A stretch of 64,000 bases of DNA. It comes from CAZYTM01 sp964649725 (GTDB lineage: Bacteria; Desulfobacterota; Desulfuromonadia; Geobacterales; Geobacteraceae). This document shows positions 42,210 to 51,570 of the stretch, in pieces. The first letter of the stretch is position 1. Every line of letters starts with the position of its first letter. Position numbers and translations under genes: made by a program. Under the pieces are notes generated by a model. The model saw nothing but the letters and a program-made list of their open reading frames with translations. It had not been told where the DNA came from and made no database searches. The stretch spans positions 372,001 through 436,000 of the forward strand of contig CAZYTM010000002.1 of assembly GCA_964649725.1 (NCBI GenBank). The letters are read 5' to 3'.

Positions 42210-43180
42210 ACCGTCTTGTCGCACTCGGTTGCCTCCTGCTGCTGCTCATTAGCAGCACATCGTGCCGGGAGAAAGATAAACCGCCGGCCGCAGAGCGTAA
42301 ATTGCAGGTGATCTGCACCAACTTCCCGCTCTATGAATTCGCCCGCGCCATCGCCGGCGACAAGGGAGAGGTGAGCATCCTCCTCCCTCCAGGGATGGAA
42401 GTGCACAGCTTTGAACCGAAACCGGACGACCTGATCCGGATCAGCAAGGCCGGGCTCTTCATCTATACCAACAAGGCGATGGAACCATGGGCCGCCGATA
42501 TCCTCAAGGGGTTCGACAAGAGCCGGCTGATAGTGCTCGATGCCAGTAGCGGTACCAGGCTCAGGCCGGCCGCCGATCATGACGAAGATGAAGCCGTCCA
42601 GGAGAAGAGCAGTCCGACCAGACCAGCTGCCAGACATGACCATAGCAGCGGCATCGACCCGCATATCTGGCTCGATTTCGACAATGCCAAACAGATGACT
42701 GCCAATATCCTGGCCGGGTTGCTCCGCCTCGATCCGGCCAATGAGGCCTACTACCGGAGGAATGCCGAGGATTACCAGCGCAGGCTCGACCGGCTCGACC
42801 AGGAATTCCGCCAAGGGCTGGCAACGTGCGACAGCAAAGTCCTGCTCCATGGCGGCCACTACACCTTCGGCTATCTGGCAGCCCGCTATGGGCTCACCTA
42901 TATCGCTGCCACCGGTATCACTGCCGATGCGGAACCTACCCCGGCGCGCATGGCAGCACTGACAAAGAAGATCCGCCAGCATAAGATCAAGACGATCTAT
43001 ACCGAGGAGCTGGTCTCCCCCCGCATGGCAGAGACGCTGGCGGCAGAGACCGGCACCCGGGTCGCCCTGCTCCATGGCGCCCATAATGTCAGTAAGGCGG
43101 AACTGGCCCGCGGCACCACCTTCATCTCGATCATGGAAGATAACCTCCGCACGTTACGCTCGGGGCTGCCATGTCGCTAG
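42206..43180 (+). CDS. znuA: Zinc-type ABC transporter substrate-binding lipoprotein ZnuA
   Basis: 324 residues. The signal peptide ends in SSTSC (lipobox-like). A cluster A-I binding protein with the metal His sites in GMEVHSFEPKPDDL, DPHIWLDFDNAKQM and LLHGGHYTFGYLAARYGL. An acidic, His-containing loop (about 128-150) lies between the first two sites, as in zinc and some nickel or manganese binders. It overlaps the regulator upstream and the ATPase downstream. Confidence 0.9.
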   Translation: MNRLVALGCLLLLLISSTSCREKDKPPAAERKLQVICTNFPLYEFARAIAGDKGEVSILLPPGMEVHSFEPKPDDLIRISKAGLFIYTNKAMEPWAADILKGFDKSRLIVLDASSGTRLRPAADHDEDEAVQEKSSPTRPAARHDHSSGIDPHIWLDFDNAKQMTANILAGLLRLDPANEAYYRRNAEDYQRRLDRLDQEFRQGLATCDSKVLLHGGHYTFGYLAARYGLTYIAATGITADAEPTPARMAALTKKIRQHKIKTIYTEELVSPRMAETLAAETGTRVALLHGAHNVSKAELARGTTFISIMEDNLRTLRSGLPCR

Positions 43181-43923
43181 CATCCATCAATGTCAACAAT
43201 GTCAGCTGCAGCTACGGCTCGACCCTGGCCCTTGACGACGTCAGCTTCGCCATAACTGCCGGCGATTATGTCGGCATCATCGGTCCGAACGGTTCCGGGA
43301 AGAGCACCCTTATCCGCACCCTGCTCGGTCTTGCTCCTGTCGACAAAGGCTCGATCTCGCTCTTCGGCACCCCTGTCAACCATTTCACCGGCTGGGAAAA
43401 GATCGGGTACCTGCCGCAGCACCTGAACCTCTTCAATCCGAGTTTCCCAGCCACGGTACAGGAAGTGGTAAGGCTCGGGCTTCTGGCCGGCAAGCGCTTC
43501 CCCCGCACCATCGCCCGCAGCGACGCGACACTGGTGGACGAGATGCTCGAACAGATGGGGATCTCTGACCTGCGCAAGAAGCTGATAGGTGAACTCTCCG
43601 GCGGCCAGCAGCAGCGGGCGCTGCTGGCGCGCGCCCTGGTCAACAGGCCGGAACTGCTGATCCTTGACGAACCGACTACCGCCCTCGATCCGGAGACCAG
43701 GGAAAGGTTCTACGAACTGATGGCCACCGTCAACCGGGAGCGGCAGACCACCGTACTGCTGGTCACCCATGACGCCGGGACGATCGGCTATCACGCTACG
43801 AAACTGCTCTATCTGGACAAGCGGTTGCTCTTCTTTGGCAATTTCCGCCAATTCTGCGAGTCAGACGAAATGACTGCCCTGTTCGGCGAACGGACGCAAC
43901 ATATGATCTGCCATCTCCACTGA
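43171..43923 (+). CDS. znuC: Zinc-type ABC transporter ATPase ZnuC
   Basis: 250 residues: Walker A GPNGSGKST (38-46), signature LSGGQQQRALLARAL, Walker B LLILDEPTTALD and H-loop VTHD. It powers metal uptake with ZnuA and ZnuB. Its start lies inside the znuA gene (10-bp overlap). Confidence 0.95.
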   Translation: MSLASINVNNVSCSYGSTLALDDVSFAITAGDYVGIIGPNGSGKSTLIRTLLGLAPVDKGSISLFGTPVNHFTGWEKIGYLPQHLNLFNPSFPATVQEVVRLGLLAGKRFPRTIARSDATLVDEMLEQMGISDLRKKLIGELSGGQQQRALLARALVNRPELLILDEPTTALDPETRERFYELMATVNRERQTTVLLVTHDAGTIGYHATKLLYLDKRLLFFGNFRQFCESDEMTALFGERTQHMICHLH

Positions 43924-43935
43924 GGAAAGAAGAAT

Positions 43936-44760
43936 ATGGATTTTGCCGATATCCTCAGCTACGGTTTCATCCAGCGGGCACTGCTGGCCGGCACGCTGAT
44001 TGCGCTGCTCAGTTCGGTGCTCGGTGTCTTCCTGCTGCTGCGCCGGCTGTCGCTGATCGGTGACGGGCTGGCCCATATCACCTTCGGCGGTGTGGCGCTG
44101 GGGCTCTTTTTCAAACTTTATGGCGTCTCCACCATGCTGGTAGCGCTGCCGGTGGTGATGCTCGCCTCCCTCGGCATCCTAAAGCTGACCGACAATTCCC
44201 GACTTAACGGCGATGCTGCCATAGGCATCGTCTCCTCCCTCGGCATCGCCGCAGGGATCATGCTGGCGAGCCTCGGTGGCGGCTTCAACGTCGATCTCTT
44301 CAGCTATCTCTTCGGCAACATCCTCTCCATCAGCAAGGGGGAGGTACTCATCGCCGTCATCCTCTTTACCCTGGTGATGCTCCTCTTGACCTTCTTCTAC
44401 AACGACCTGCTGGCCATCACCTTCAATGAGGAGCTGGCACGGACCGCAGGGATCCGCACCGGCCTCATCAATGGCGTACTGGTCATCCTTACCGCCCTGA
44501 CCGTGGTGCTGGCGATGAAACTGGTCGGTATCATGCTTATCTCGGCACTTCTCATCCTCCCTGCGGCAACCGCCCTGCAGGTGGCGCGCGGCTTCCGCAC
44601 CGCGCTGCTGGTTGCGGCCGTCTTTGGCTCAGGTTCGGTGATAAGCGGCATCTTCCTCTCCTTTGCCCTCAATCTGCCGACCGGAGCGACTGTAGTCCTG
44701 CTCAGCTTCATCATTTTTGCTGCCGTGTTCGTCTGCCGAAAGGCGTTTTCCCGCGCCTAA
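43936..44760 (+). CDS. znuB: Zinc-type ABC transporter permease ZnuB
   Basis: 274 residues with about eight membrane helices and family motifs GVFLLLRRLSLIGDGLAHITFGGVALG and LVGIMLISALLILPAATAL. The permease of the metal-uptake system; 12 bp behind znuC with GAGGAAAG upstream. A NikR gene ends the same metal block, so nickel cannot be excluded as a substrate. Confidence 0.93.
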   Translation: MDFADILSYGFIQRALLAGTLIALLSSVLGVFLLLRRLSLIGDGLAHITFGGVALGLFFKLYGVSTMLVALPVVMLASLGILKLTDNSRLNGDAAIGIVSSLGIAAGIMLASLGGGFNVDLFSYLFGNILSISKGEVLIAVILFTLVMLLLTFFYNDLLAITFNEELARTAGIRTGLINGVLVILTALTVVLAMKLVGIMLISALLILPAATALQVARGFRTALLVAAVFGSGSVISGIFLSFALNLPTGATVVLLSFIIFAAVFVCRKAFSRA

Positions 44761-44808
44761 AGCCAACAACCGGGGAGCCGGCCGCGCTATCCCCGCCAGG
44801 ATCGGAAC

Positions 44809-46200
44809 ATGACCAAGTATCGCCAGATAATCATCATCACTTTTGTCCTCCTGCTGGCAGCTGCCGGCGGCTACTGGTTCCGCCTGGCCATCGCCCCCCC
44901 GCTGCCGGCCGGGAGTGCCGGGGAAGAGTTCTATACCTGCCCGATGCACCCCTTTGTCGCCAAGGATAAACCGGGCAGCTGCCCGGTCTGCGGCATGGAA
45001 CTGGTGCGCAAAAGTGCCAGCCAGAAAGCTCCGCTGCGGGATCAGCAACGTTTGGCCGAACTGAGCCTCTCCCCTGCCCAGCAGATCATCGCCAATCTGG
45101 CCACTACCGCTGCCACGGTGATGCCCCTTGCGGTCGAGATAAACGCTGCCGGTACAGTTGCATTCAATCAGACCAGACAGAGCAAGATCGCCGCCTGGTC
45201 GCCGGGCCAGCTCGACCGGCTCCATGTCGCAGCAGTTGGGGGAGAAGTGCGTCAGGGGATGGTGGTGGCCGAACTCTTCTCGGCTGACCTGGCCTATGCC
45301 GAGGAGGAGTATCTGCTCGCCTACGAAGGGGTCCGCCAGTTCGCCAGCTCCCCCCCCACCACCTATGTGCAGAATGCCGAGGCGCTCCTCTTCGCTGCCC
45401 GGCAGCGGCTCCGGCTGCTCGGCTTCAAAGAGCCGCAGTTCCGCGAACTGGAAGTGAGCCGCCAGCCGAAGGTACGGGTCCCGATCGTGGCCGGCAGCTC
45501 CGGTCTGGTGATCGACAAGCTGGTCCAGCAGGGGCAATACGTAAATGTCGGCGAGACCCTCTTTACCCTGGCAGACCTTGCCCAGGTCTGGGTCGAGCTG
45601 GAGGTCTATGAGCACGAACTGCCGCTGCTCAAGACCGGACAGCAGGCTGCCGTACGGGTCGATGCCTATCCCGGCGAGATCTTTGCCGGCAGGATAAGTT
45701 ATCTCTACCCCTTCCTCGACCCGAAGAGCAGGACTGCCAAGGTCAGGGTCGAGGTGCCGAACCGCGGCATGAAACTGAAGCCGGAGATGCTGGTGAGCGC
45801 AACAGTGCGGGTCGACCTCCCGCCATCCATCAGTGTGCCGGTAACCGCTCTGCTCGACACCGGCAAGCGCCAGCTGGTATGGGTAGAGAAGAGTGCCGGG
45901 GTCTTCATCCCCCGGGATGTCAAAGTCGGTGCCAGGGCCGGGGCAAACATGCAGATATTGTCCGGGCTGCAAAACGGAGAAAAAGTCGCTGTCAGCGGTG
46001 GCTATCTGCTCGACTCGGAGAGCCAGCTGCGCGGAATGCAGCATAATATGCCGGCAAAAGCCGCAACCCCGCTACCTGCCGATGAGCTTGACATGAAAGG
46101 GATGAAGATGCCGGCGCAGGGGGAGAAGCAGCGTCCGGCGCCAGCTCCGGCAAAAAAGGAGTCCCATCAGGGGATGCCGATGGGGGAGCAGAAACAGTGA
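44809..46200 (+). CDS. CusB-like periplasmic adaptor with N-terminal metal-binding domain
   Basis: 463 residues. After one membrane helix comes a heavy-metal-binding motif YTCPMHPFVAKDKPGSCPVCGMELV (residues about 44-68), typical of CusB-type adaptors, then lipoyl, hairpin and beta-barrel domains. The tail is Met/Pro/Lys rich (DMKGMKMPAQGE). It joins the RND pump that follows. No CusC-like outer-membrane channel is in the cluster. It lies directly behind znuB, 48 bp away, so uptake and efflux genes may share a transcript. Confidence 0.9.
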   Translation: MTKYRQIIIITFVLLLAAAGGYWFRLAIAPPLPAGSAGEEFYTCPMHPFVAKDKPGSCPVCGMELVRKSASQKAPLRDQQRLAELSLSPAQQIIANLATTAATVMPLAVEINAAGTVAFNQTRQSKIAAWSPGQLDRLHVAAVGGEVRQGMVVAELFSADLAYAEEEYLLAYEGVRQFASSPPTTYVQNAEALLFAARQRLRLLGFKEPQFRELEVSRQPKVRVPIVAGSSGLVIDKLVQQGQYVNVGETLFTLADLAQVWVELEVYEHELPLLKTGQQAAVRVDAYPGEIFAGRISYLYPFLDPKSRTAKVRVEVPNRGMKLKPEMLVSATVRVDLPPSISVPVTALLDTGKRQLVWVEKSAGVFIPRDVKVGARAGANMQILSGLQNGEKVAVSGGYLLDSESQLRGMQHNMPAKAATPLPADELDMKGMKMPAQGEKQRPAPAPAKKESHQGMPMGEQKQ

Positions 46201-46207
46201 TTGACCT

Positions 46208-49200
46208 ATGATCGAGAGCATCATCACCATAGCGGTCCGCCACCGACTCCTTACCGTCTGCCTCTTTGCGCTGCTGGCGGTCTGGGGGTCCTGGTCGGCC
46301 TTGCATACGCCGCTGGACGCCATTCCGGACCTGTCGGACAACCAGGTCATCGTCTTTACCGACTATCCGGGGCGGTCGCCACAGGTGGTGGAGGACCAGG
46401 TCACCTATCCGCTGGTGAGCAGCCTGCAGGGGCTCCCCCAGGTTAAGGCGGTAAGGGCATCTTCAGCTTTCGGCTTCTCCATGGTCTACGTCATCTTCGA
46501 CGACCGGGCCGATATCTACTGGGCCCGCAGCCGGGTACTGGAGCGGCTCAACTCGGTCAGCGCCACCCTCCCCGCCGGCGTCGTCCCGGCACTGGGGCCG
46601 GACGGCACCGGCGTCGGCCATGTCTTCTGGTATACCATCGATGGCAAGGGGTATGACCTGGAGCAGCTCCGCTCCCTGCAGGACTGGTTCGTCCGCTATC
46701 AGCTCAGCACCGTAACAGGAGTAGCCGAAGTAGCCTCTATCGGCGGTTTTGTCCGGGAGTATCAGATCGACCTCGACCCGCGCAAGATGGCCAGCTACAA
46801 CGTCAAGACCGACGCGGTGCTGGAGGCGGTAAGAGGTGCCAACAGCGATGTCGGCGGCCGGCTGCTGGAACAGACGGATGCCGAATATCTGATCCGCGGT
46901 ATCGGCACTGCCCGCTCAGTGACCGATCTGGAAAATATCGTGGTCGCCGAGAACCGCCGCGGAGTCCCGGTCTATGTCCGGAATATCGGCCGGGTCCAGC
47001 TGGGGGGGGCGATCAGACGCGGCCTGCTGGAGTTGAACGGTAACGGCGAAGCAGTCGGCGGCATCGTCGTGATGCGCCACAATGAAAATGCCAATGATGT
47101 CATCCGCCGCGTCAAGGAGAAGATCGCCGCCATCCAGCCAGGACTGCCGCCAGGGGTGAAGATCGTCACCGCCTACGACCGCTCCGAGCTGATCGGCCGC
47201 GCCATCGATACCCTGCTGCGGACCCTCGGCGAGGAGTCGCTGGTGGTCTCGCTGATCGTCATCGCCTTCCTGCTCCACCTCCGGAGCGCCATAGCAGTGC
47301 TCCTCACCCTGCCGCTGGCGGTGCTGCTCGCCTTTATCCCGATGCAGCTGGCCGGGGTGACCTCCAACATCATGTCGCTGGGGGGGATCGCCATCGCCAT
47401 CGGCGTCATCGTCGATGCCGGGGTCATCATGGTGGAGAACTGTTACCGCCACCTGGCCGCCCTGCCACCAGAGGAGCGGCAGGCGAAGCGGACCGCCACC
47501 ATTCTGGCAGCCGCCCGCCAGGTAGGGAGGCCGATCTTCTTCTCCACAGCTATCATCTTCCTCTCCTTCATCCCGGTCTTTCTCCTGGAGGGGCAGGAGG
47601 GGAAGCTCTTCCGCCCCCTTGCCTTCACCAAGACCTTCTGTATGGTCAATGCCGCGATTATCGCCATCACCCTGGTGCCGGCCCTGATGCATCTGGCCAT
47701 GCGCGGCAGGCTCCGGCCGCAGGGGGAGAACCCCTTTGCCGCCTGGTGTGAAAAACTGTACGGGCCGATCATCCACTGGGCACTCAAACGGCAGAAACTG
47801 GTCATCATGCTGAATATCGCCGCCCTGCTGCTGGCTCTGCCGCTCTACCTCTCCATGGGTAAAGAGTTCATGCCGGCCCTGGATGAAGGTTCGCTCCTCT
47901 ACATGCCGGTCACCCTGCCGAACATCTCTATCAGCGAAGCGAAACGGCTTATCCAGTTGGAGGACGCCATTATAAAGGAGGTTCCGGAGGTACAGAGCGT
48001 GCTCGGCAAGGTCGGCCGCGCCGAGACCGCCACCGACCCGGCACCGGTCTCCATGTTCGAGAGCATCATCACCCTCAAGCCCCAGGGGGAATGGCGGCCA
48101 GGCCTGAGCAAAGCTGACCTGATCGCCGAACTGGATGAACGGCTGCAGCAGGTCGGGGTAAGAAACGGCTGGACACAGCCGATCATCAACCGGATCAACA
48201 TGCTCTCCACCGGAGTACGTACCGATCTCGGTCTCAAGCTGCTCGGCAACGATCTGGCCACCCTGCAGGACCTGGCAGTGCAGGCCGAGGCGATCCTGCA
48301 ACGGATACCCGGTGCAGTCGACGTAGTAGCGGAACGGAGCGTCGGCGGCAGTTATCTCGACCTGGAGATAGACCGGCTGGCAGCGGCCCGCTACGGGGTA
48401 AAGACCGGCACCATCCAGGAGGTGATCAGCACCGCTTTAGGTGGCGCCACCATAACCACCACCATCGAAGGGAGACAGCGTTTCCCGGTGCGGGTCCGCT
48501 ACCTGCGGGAACTGCGCGACAATCTGCCGGCGCTGCAGCGCATCCTGGTGCCGGGTTCGGATGGCTCCCAGATACCGCTGGCGCTGGTGACAAAGCTGCG
48601 TATCTCCAGTGGTGCTCCGGAGATAGCCAGCGAGGGGGGGCTGCTCCGCACCCTGGTCTTCTTAAATGTCCGTGGCCGCGACTTGGGCAGCTTTGTCGAC
48701 GAAGCTAAGGCGGCGCTGGCCAAGGAGCTGAAGTTCCCCCCCGGTAGCTATATGAGCTGGACCGGTCAGTGGGAAAACCAGCTGCGGGCGAAAAAGAGGT
48801 TGCTCTTCCTGGTGCCGCTCGGCATTCTGATCATTTTCGCCCTCCTCTATGTCACCTTCCGTTCCGCCCAGGAGGCTGCCATGGTCATGCTGTCGGTGCC
48901 GTTCGCCCTGGTGGGGGGGATATACCTGCTCTGGCTGCTCCATTATACCCTTTCGGTAGCAGTCTGGGTCGGTTTCATCGCCCTTTACGGGGTAGCGGTG
49001 CAGACCGGGGTGGTGATGGTGATCTACCTGCACGAGGCGCTCGACCGGCGGCTGGCCCAGGGAGAGGTGAACGATCAGGATATTCTCGACGCTACCTATG
49101 AAGGGGCGGTGCTGCGGCTGCGCCCCAAACTGATGACTGTCGGCACCACCCTGCTCGGCATGGTGCCGCTCATCTGGGCGACCGGCACCGGCGCCGATGT

Positions 49201-49369
49201 CATGAAACCTATCGCCGCCCCGATGATCGGTGGCATGGTAACCTCCACCATCCATGTCCTGATCATGACCCCGGTCATCTTCGTCCTGCTTAAACGGCGC
49301 GCCCTTCGGCAGGGGAAGCTGCGCCCTTCACTGATGACCGGACAATCCGGAATGAACCGAGAGGATTAG
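46208..49369 (+). CDS. CusA/CzcA-type heavy-metal RND efflux pump
   Basis: 1053 residues, the usual length, with twelve membrane helices in two halves. The TM4 motif AIAIGVIVDAGVIMVEN resembles the monovalent-metal (HME4, CusA) branch. Of the three CusA substrate methionines, the first is kept (NMLSTG), but the positions matching GGAM and GPSM in E. coli CusA (from memory) read GGAT and GAPE. The exported metal is therefore uncertain. It is coupled to the adaptor upstream and two exported proteins downstream. Confidence 0.92.
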   Translation: MIESIITIAVRHRLLTVCLFALLAVWGSWSALHTPLDAIPDLSDNQVIVFTDYPGRSPQVVEDQVTYPLVSSLQGLPQVKAVRASSAFGFSMVYVIFDDRADIYWARSRVLERLNSVSATLPAGVVPALGPDGTGVGHVFWYTIDGKGYDLEQLRSLQDWFVRYQLSTVTGVAEVASIGGFVREYQIDLDPRKMASYNVKTDAVLEAVRGANSDVGGRLLEQTDAEYLIRGIGTARSVTDLENIVVAENRRGVPVYVRNIGRVQLGGAIRRGLLELNGNGEAVGGIVVMRHNENANDVIRRVKEKIAAIQPGLPPGVKIVTAYDRSELIGRAIDTLLRTLGEESLVVSLIVIAFLLHLRSAIAVLLTLPLAVLLAFIPMQLAGVTSNIMSLGGIAIAIGVIVDAGVIMVENCYRHLAALPPEERQAKRTATILAAARQVGRPIFFSTAIIFLSFIPVFLLEGQEGKLFRPLAFTKTFCMVNAAIIAITLVPALMHLAMRGRLRPQGENPFAAWCEKLYGPIIHWALKRQKLVIMLNIAALLLALPLYLSMGKEFMPALDEGSLLYMPVTLPNISISEAKRLIQLEDAIIKEVPEVQSVLGKVGRAETATDPAPVSMFESIITLKPQGEWRPGLSKADLIAELDERLQQVGVRNGWTQPIINRINMLSTGVRTDLGLKLLGNDLATLQDLAVQAEAILQRIPGAVDVVAERSVGGSYLDLEIDRLAAARYGVKTGTIQEVISTALGGATITTTIEGRQRFPVRVRYLRELRDNLPALQRILVPGSDGSQIPLALVTKLRISSGAPEIASEGGLLRTLVFLNVRGRDLGSFVDEAKAALAKELKFPPGSYMSWTGQWENQLRAKKRLLFLVPLGILIIFALLYVTFRSAQEAAMVMLSVPFALVGGIYLLWLLHYTLSVAVWVGFIALYGVAVQTGVVMVIYLHEALDRRLAQGEVNDQDILDATYEGAVLRLRPKLMTVGTTLLGMVPLIWATGTGADVMKPIAAPMIGGMVTSTIHVLIMTPVIFVLLKRRALRQGKLRPSLMTGQSGMNRED

Positions 49370-49370
49370 C

Positions 49371-49826
49371 ATGCGCAATATCGTAACCACCTTTACACTC
49401 TTCTGGCTGCTCCTGTTACCGCCAGCCCAACTTTTTGCCGCTGACAATACCGCCATGCAGAAGCTGATGCAGCAGGCGAAGAAGATCCATGAGTCGAACG
49501 TCGATGGGGTCCGGGTGACTGTACTGCTGGTGAACCTCAAGGAGGCGATGCAGAGCAAAACCCTCTCCGGCAACACCAAAGAGACGCACCACCTGATGGT
49601 CTCTTTCCGCGACGCCGCCAGCAACAAGTCGCTCAACGAGGGGAGGATCAGGGTGAAGATCGTTGCCCCGGACAAGACCGAACAGACCAAGGAGCTGGTC
49701 GACATGTCCTGGCACTTTGGCGAAGATTTCAGTTTCACGCAAAAGGGTAAATACGGTATCATGTCCAAGTTCAAGCTGCGCGACAACAAGGTCCGCAGCC
49801 TCAGTTTCTGGTATGATGCCAGATAA
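49371..49826 (+). CDS. Exported protein of the RND/metal operon
   Basis: 151 residues. A signal peptide (LFWLLLLPPAQLFA) is followed by a short helical segment and a beta-rich domain (THHLMVSFRDAASNKSLNEGRIRVKIV, WHFGEDFSFTQKGKYGIMSKF). No family is recognised. It starts one base after the RND pump stop, so it is co-translated and may be a periplasmic metal-related accessory. Confidence 0.75.
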   Translation: MRNIVTTFTLFWLLLLPPAQLFAADNTAMQKLMQQAKKIHESNVDGVRVTVLLVNLKEAMQSKTLSGNTKETHHLMVSFRDAASNKSLNEGRIRVKIVAPDKTEQTKELVDMSWHFGEDFSFTQKGKYGIMSKFKLRDNKVRSLSFWYDAR

Positions 49827-49841
49827 ACCGTGGAGAGTACC

Positions 49842-50360
49842 ATGCAAAGGGTAGCGATAATCCTGCTGATGATTTTACTCCCTCTCCCCGGACCGCTCCG
49901 GGGGGCCGAAAGCGACGGTTTTCGCGGACTCGGTTGGGGCACCGAATTCTCTGCCATGTCCGGCATGGAGAGGATCCCCGACACCAGAGGCTCCACCAGG
50001 AGTGCCGAGAGCTACCGGAAAAAGGGGGACGACCTGAATGTAAGTGATGCGATGGTCGACAACATCGCCTACAACTTTATGAATGGCCGACTCTATTCCG
50101 TAGCCATCGACTTCCGCAACTACACCAACCTGGAGAAGCTGCAAAATTACTGCACCAGCCGCTTCGGCGCAAATCGGACCTTCATGGGTAAAGAGACCGA
50201 AGCCTATATTTCCTATGACTCCCCCGGCACCGGCGCCCTCCTCTACTACCAGTTCACCCGCCAGGGTGAGCAGCGCTACGATGTCCGTTACGGGCGGCTC
50301 TTTCTCTATTCCCGGGAGATGGACGCCAGGATGAACAAGAGCGCCCCGCAGCACCATTAA
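49842..50360 (+). CDS. Exported hypothetical protein
   Basis: 172 residues. A signal peptide (RVAIILLMILLPLPGPLRG) is followed by a mature region beginning DGFRGLGWGTEFSAM, a pattern common in short uncharacterised exported proteins. No metal motif stands out. GGAGAG four bases before the ATG at 49842 sets the start. It lies 15 bp behind the previous gene and 32 bp before nikR. Confidence 0.7.
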   Translation: MQRVAIILLMILLPLPGPLRGAESDGFRGLGWGTEFSAMSGMERIPDTRGSTRSAESYRKKGDDLNVSDAMVDNIAYNFMNGRLYSVAIDFRNYTNLEKLQNYCTSRFGANRTFMGKETEAYISYDSPGTGALLYYQFTRQGEQRYDVRYGRLFLYSREMDARMNKSAPQHH

Positions 50361-50392
50361 GTTATACGATCCACGCAAAAAAGGAGCTTTTC

Positions 50393-50812
50393 ATGGGAGA
50401 TCTGACCCGCTTCGGCATCTCTATCGATTCCAAGCTGCTGAAAAATTTCGACCGGCTCATCGATGACAAGGGGTATGTCAACCGCTCGGAAGCGATCCGC
50501 GACCTGATCCGGGGCGCCCTGGTGGAGCAGAAGTGGGAGGGGGGCGAAGAGGAGACGGTCGGCACCGTCACCCTGGTCTACAATCACCATGTCCATGACC
50601 TGGCCGACAAACTGACCGAGCAGCAGCACTCCCATCACCAGCAGATAATTGCCGCCCTCCATGTCCACCTCGATCCGCACAACTGCCTGGAGGTGCTGGT
50701 GGTGCGCGGCAAGGCGCGGGAGGTAAAGCAGATCGCCGATGAACTGATCGGGGTCAAGGGTGTCAAGCATGGCAAGCTGGTGATGACCACCACTGGCGAA
50801 GAGCTCCATTAA
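50393..50812 (+). CDS. nikR: Nickel-responsive regulator NikR
   Basis: 139 residues. An N-terminal ribbon-helix-helix (TRFGISIDSKLLKNFDRLI, NRSEAIRDLIRGAL) is followed by an ACT-like domain with the nickel site in QQHSHHQQIIAALHVHLDPHNCLEV (His, His, His, Cys). It represses nickel uptake when nickel is bound. Its place at the end of a zinc/RND metal block suggests it regulates that block or a distant nickel importer; no NikR box was found by eye. Confidence 0.93.
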   Translation: MGDLTRFGISIDSKLLKNFDRLIDDKGYVNRSEAIRDLIRGALVEQKWEGGEEETVGTVTLVYNHHVHDLADKLTEQQHSHHQQIIAALHVHLDPHNCLEVLVVRGKAREVKQIADELIGVKGVKHGKLVMTTTGEELH

Positions 50813-50896
50813 GGAGTTGTCGTCATCGACCTGGTCAGTTATCGCGCCTGCATCGGCAGAGATCTGCCGGGTCCGGGATTACCCTTGAGAATTTAG

Positions 50897-50925
50897 TTGA
50901 CAATAATTACCAACTGCAATATATT
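50897..50925 (+). promoter_or_regulatory. Sigma-70 promoter for the PerR-like operon
   Basis: TTGACA, 17 bases, TATATT. The expected start site falls at about the ATG (50932), implying a leaderless or nearly leaderless transcript. A direct repeat ATTACCAAC occurs twice, 17 bases apart, across the -10 region. Confidence 0.7.
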
Positions 50926-50931
50926 ACCAAC

Positions 50932-51390
50932 ATGTTAACCAATGCAAAATTCATCAAGCAGAAGCTGAGCCAACTCGATACCGCCTGCAGCGGCGAGGGG
51001 GTACCGGTCACCATCCAGCGGCGGACGATATTGACCCTGCTGGCAGGGCGCAAAGACCACCCGACTGCCGAGGATATCTATCTCCAGGCGACAGACAGAC
51101 TCCCCGGCATCTCCAAAACCACGGTCTACCGGGTACTGGAGACTCTGGTGAGACTTGGCGTTGTAAGGAGGATCAGCAATGCCGAAGCAAAATCGCGCTT
51201 CGATGCGGATACGGCCCGCCACCATCATCTGCAGTGTCTGCACTGCGGTGCCGTGGCCGATATCCACGACCAGTCGCTCAATGCCATGCCGCTTCCGGCG
51301 GGAATCCCGGTCGGTTTCGTCATAACAGATTTTTCCGTCAGCTATTCCGGGCTCTGTCCTACCTGTCAAAGCAGTTCAGCAACAAATTAA
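50932..51390 (+). CDS. Fur-family regulator, PerR-like
   Basis: 152 residues. The winged-helix half has TIQRRTILTLLAGRKDHPTAEDIY and GISKTTVYRVLETLVRLGVV. The metal half has HHHLQCLHCGAVADI and a C-terminal CPTC pair. The neighbours, a rubredoxin and a rubrerythrin-like protein, point to peroxide sensing (PerR) rather than iron. There is no ribosome binding site before the ATG, which fits the leaderless promoter. Confidence 0.85.
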   Translation: MLTNAKFIKQKLSQLDTACSGEGVPVTIQRRTILTLLAGRKDHPTAEDIYLQATDRLPGISKTTVYRVLETLVRLGVVRRISNAEAKSRFDADTARHHHLQCLHCGAVADIHDQSLNAMPLPAGIPVGFVITDFSVSYSGLCPTCQSSSATN

Positions 51391-51405
51391 CCGAAGGAGA
51401 TCTAC

Positions 51406-51516
51406 ATGAAACAGTGGCGTTGTATCATCTGCGATTATGTCCATGAGGGGGACGAAGCACCGGACTCCTGCCCGGTTTGCGGAGCTGACCGGGACAACTT
51501 CGAAGAGCTCCCCTGA
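51406..51516 (+). CDS. Very small rubredoxin-like protein (36 residues)
   Basis: 36 residues with two CxxC knuckles (WRCIICDYVHEGDEAPDSC, CPVCGADRDNFEEL), the iron site of a rubrerythrin-type rubredoxin domain standing alone. GAAGGAGAT seven bases before the ATG. It lies between the PerR-like regulator and the rubrerythrin-like diiron gene, so it is probably their electron donor in peroxide reduction. Confidence 0.9.
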   Translation: MKQWRCIICDYVHEGDEAPDSCPVCGADRDNFEELP

Positions 51517-51570
51517 CCTGCTTATGGGGGGAGAAGAGCAGACCAATAACGACTATACCAGGAGGAGAAG

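Noticed and set aside
44629..48301. Two antisense frames of more than 450 codons opposite the adaptor and RND pump genes
   Set aside because: Both mirror the third-position GC bias of the real genes and have no start signals; the plus-strand proteins have complete family motifs.
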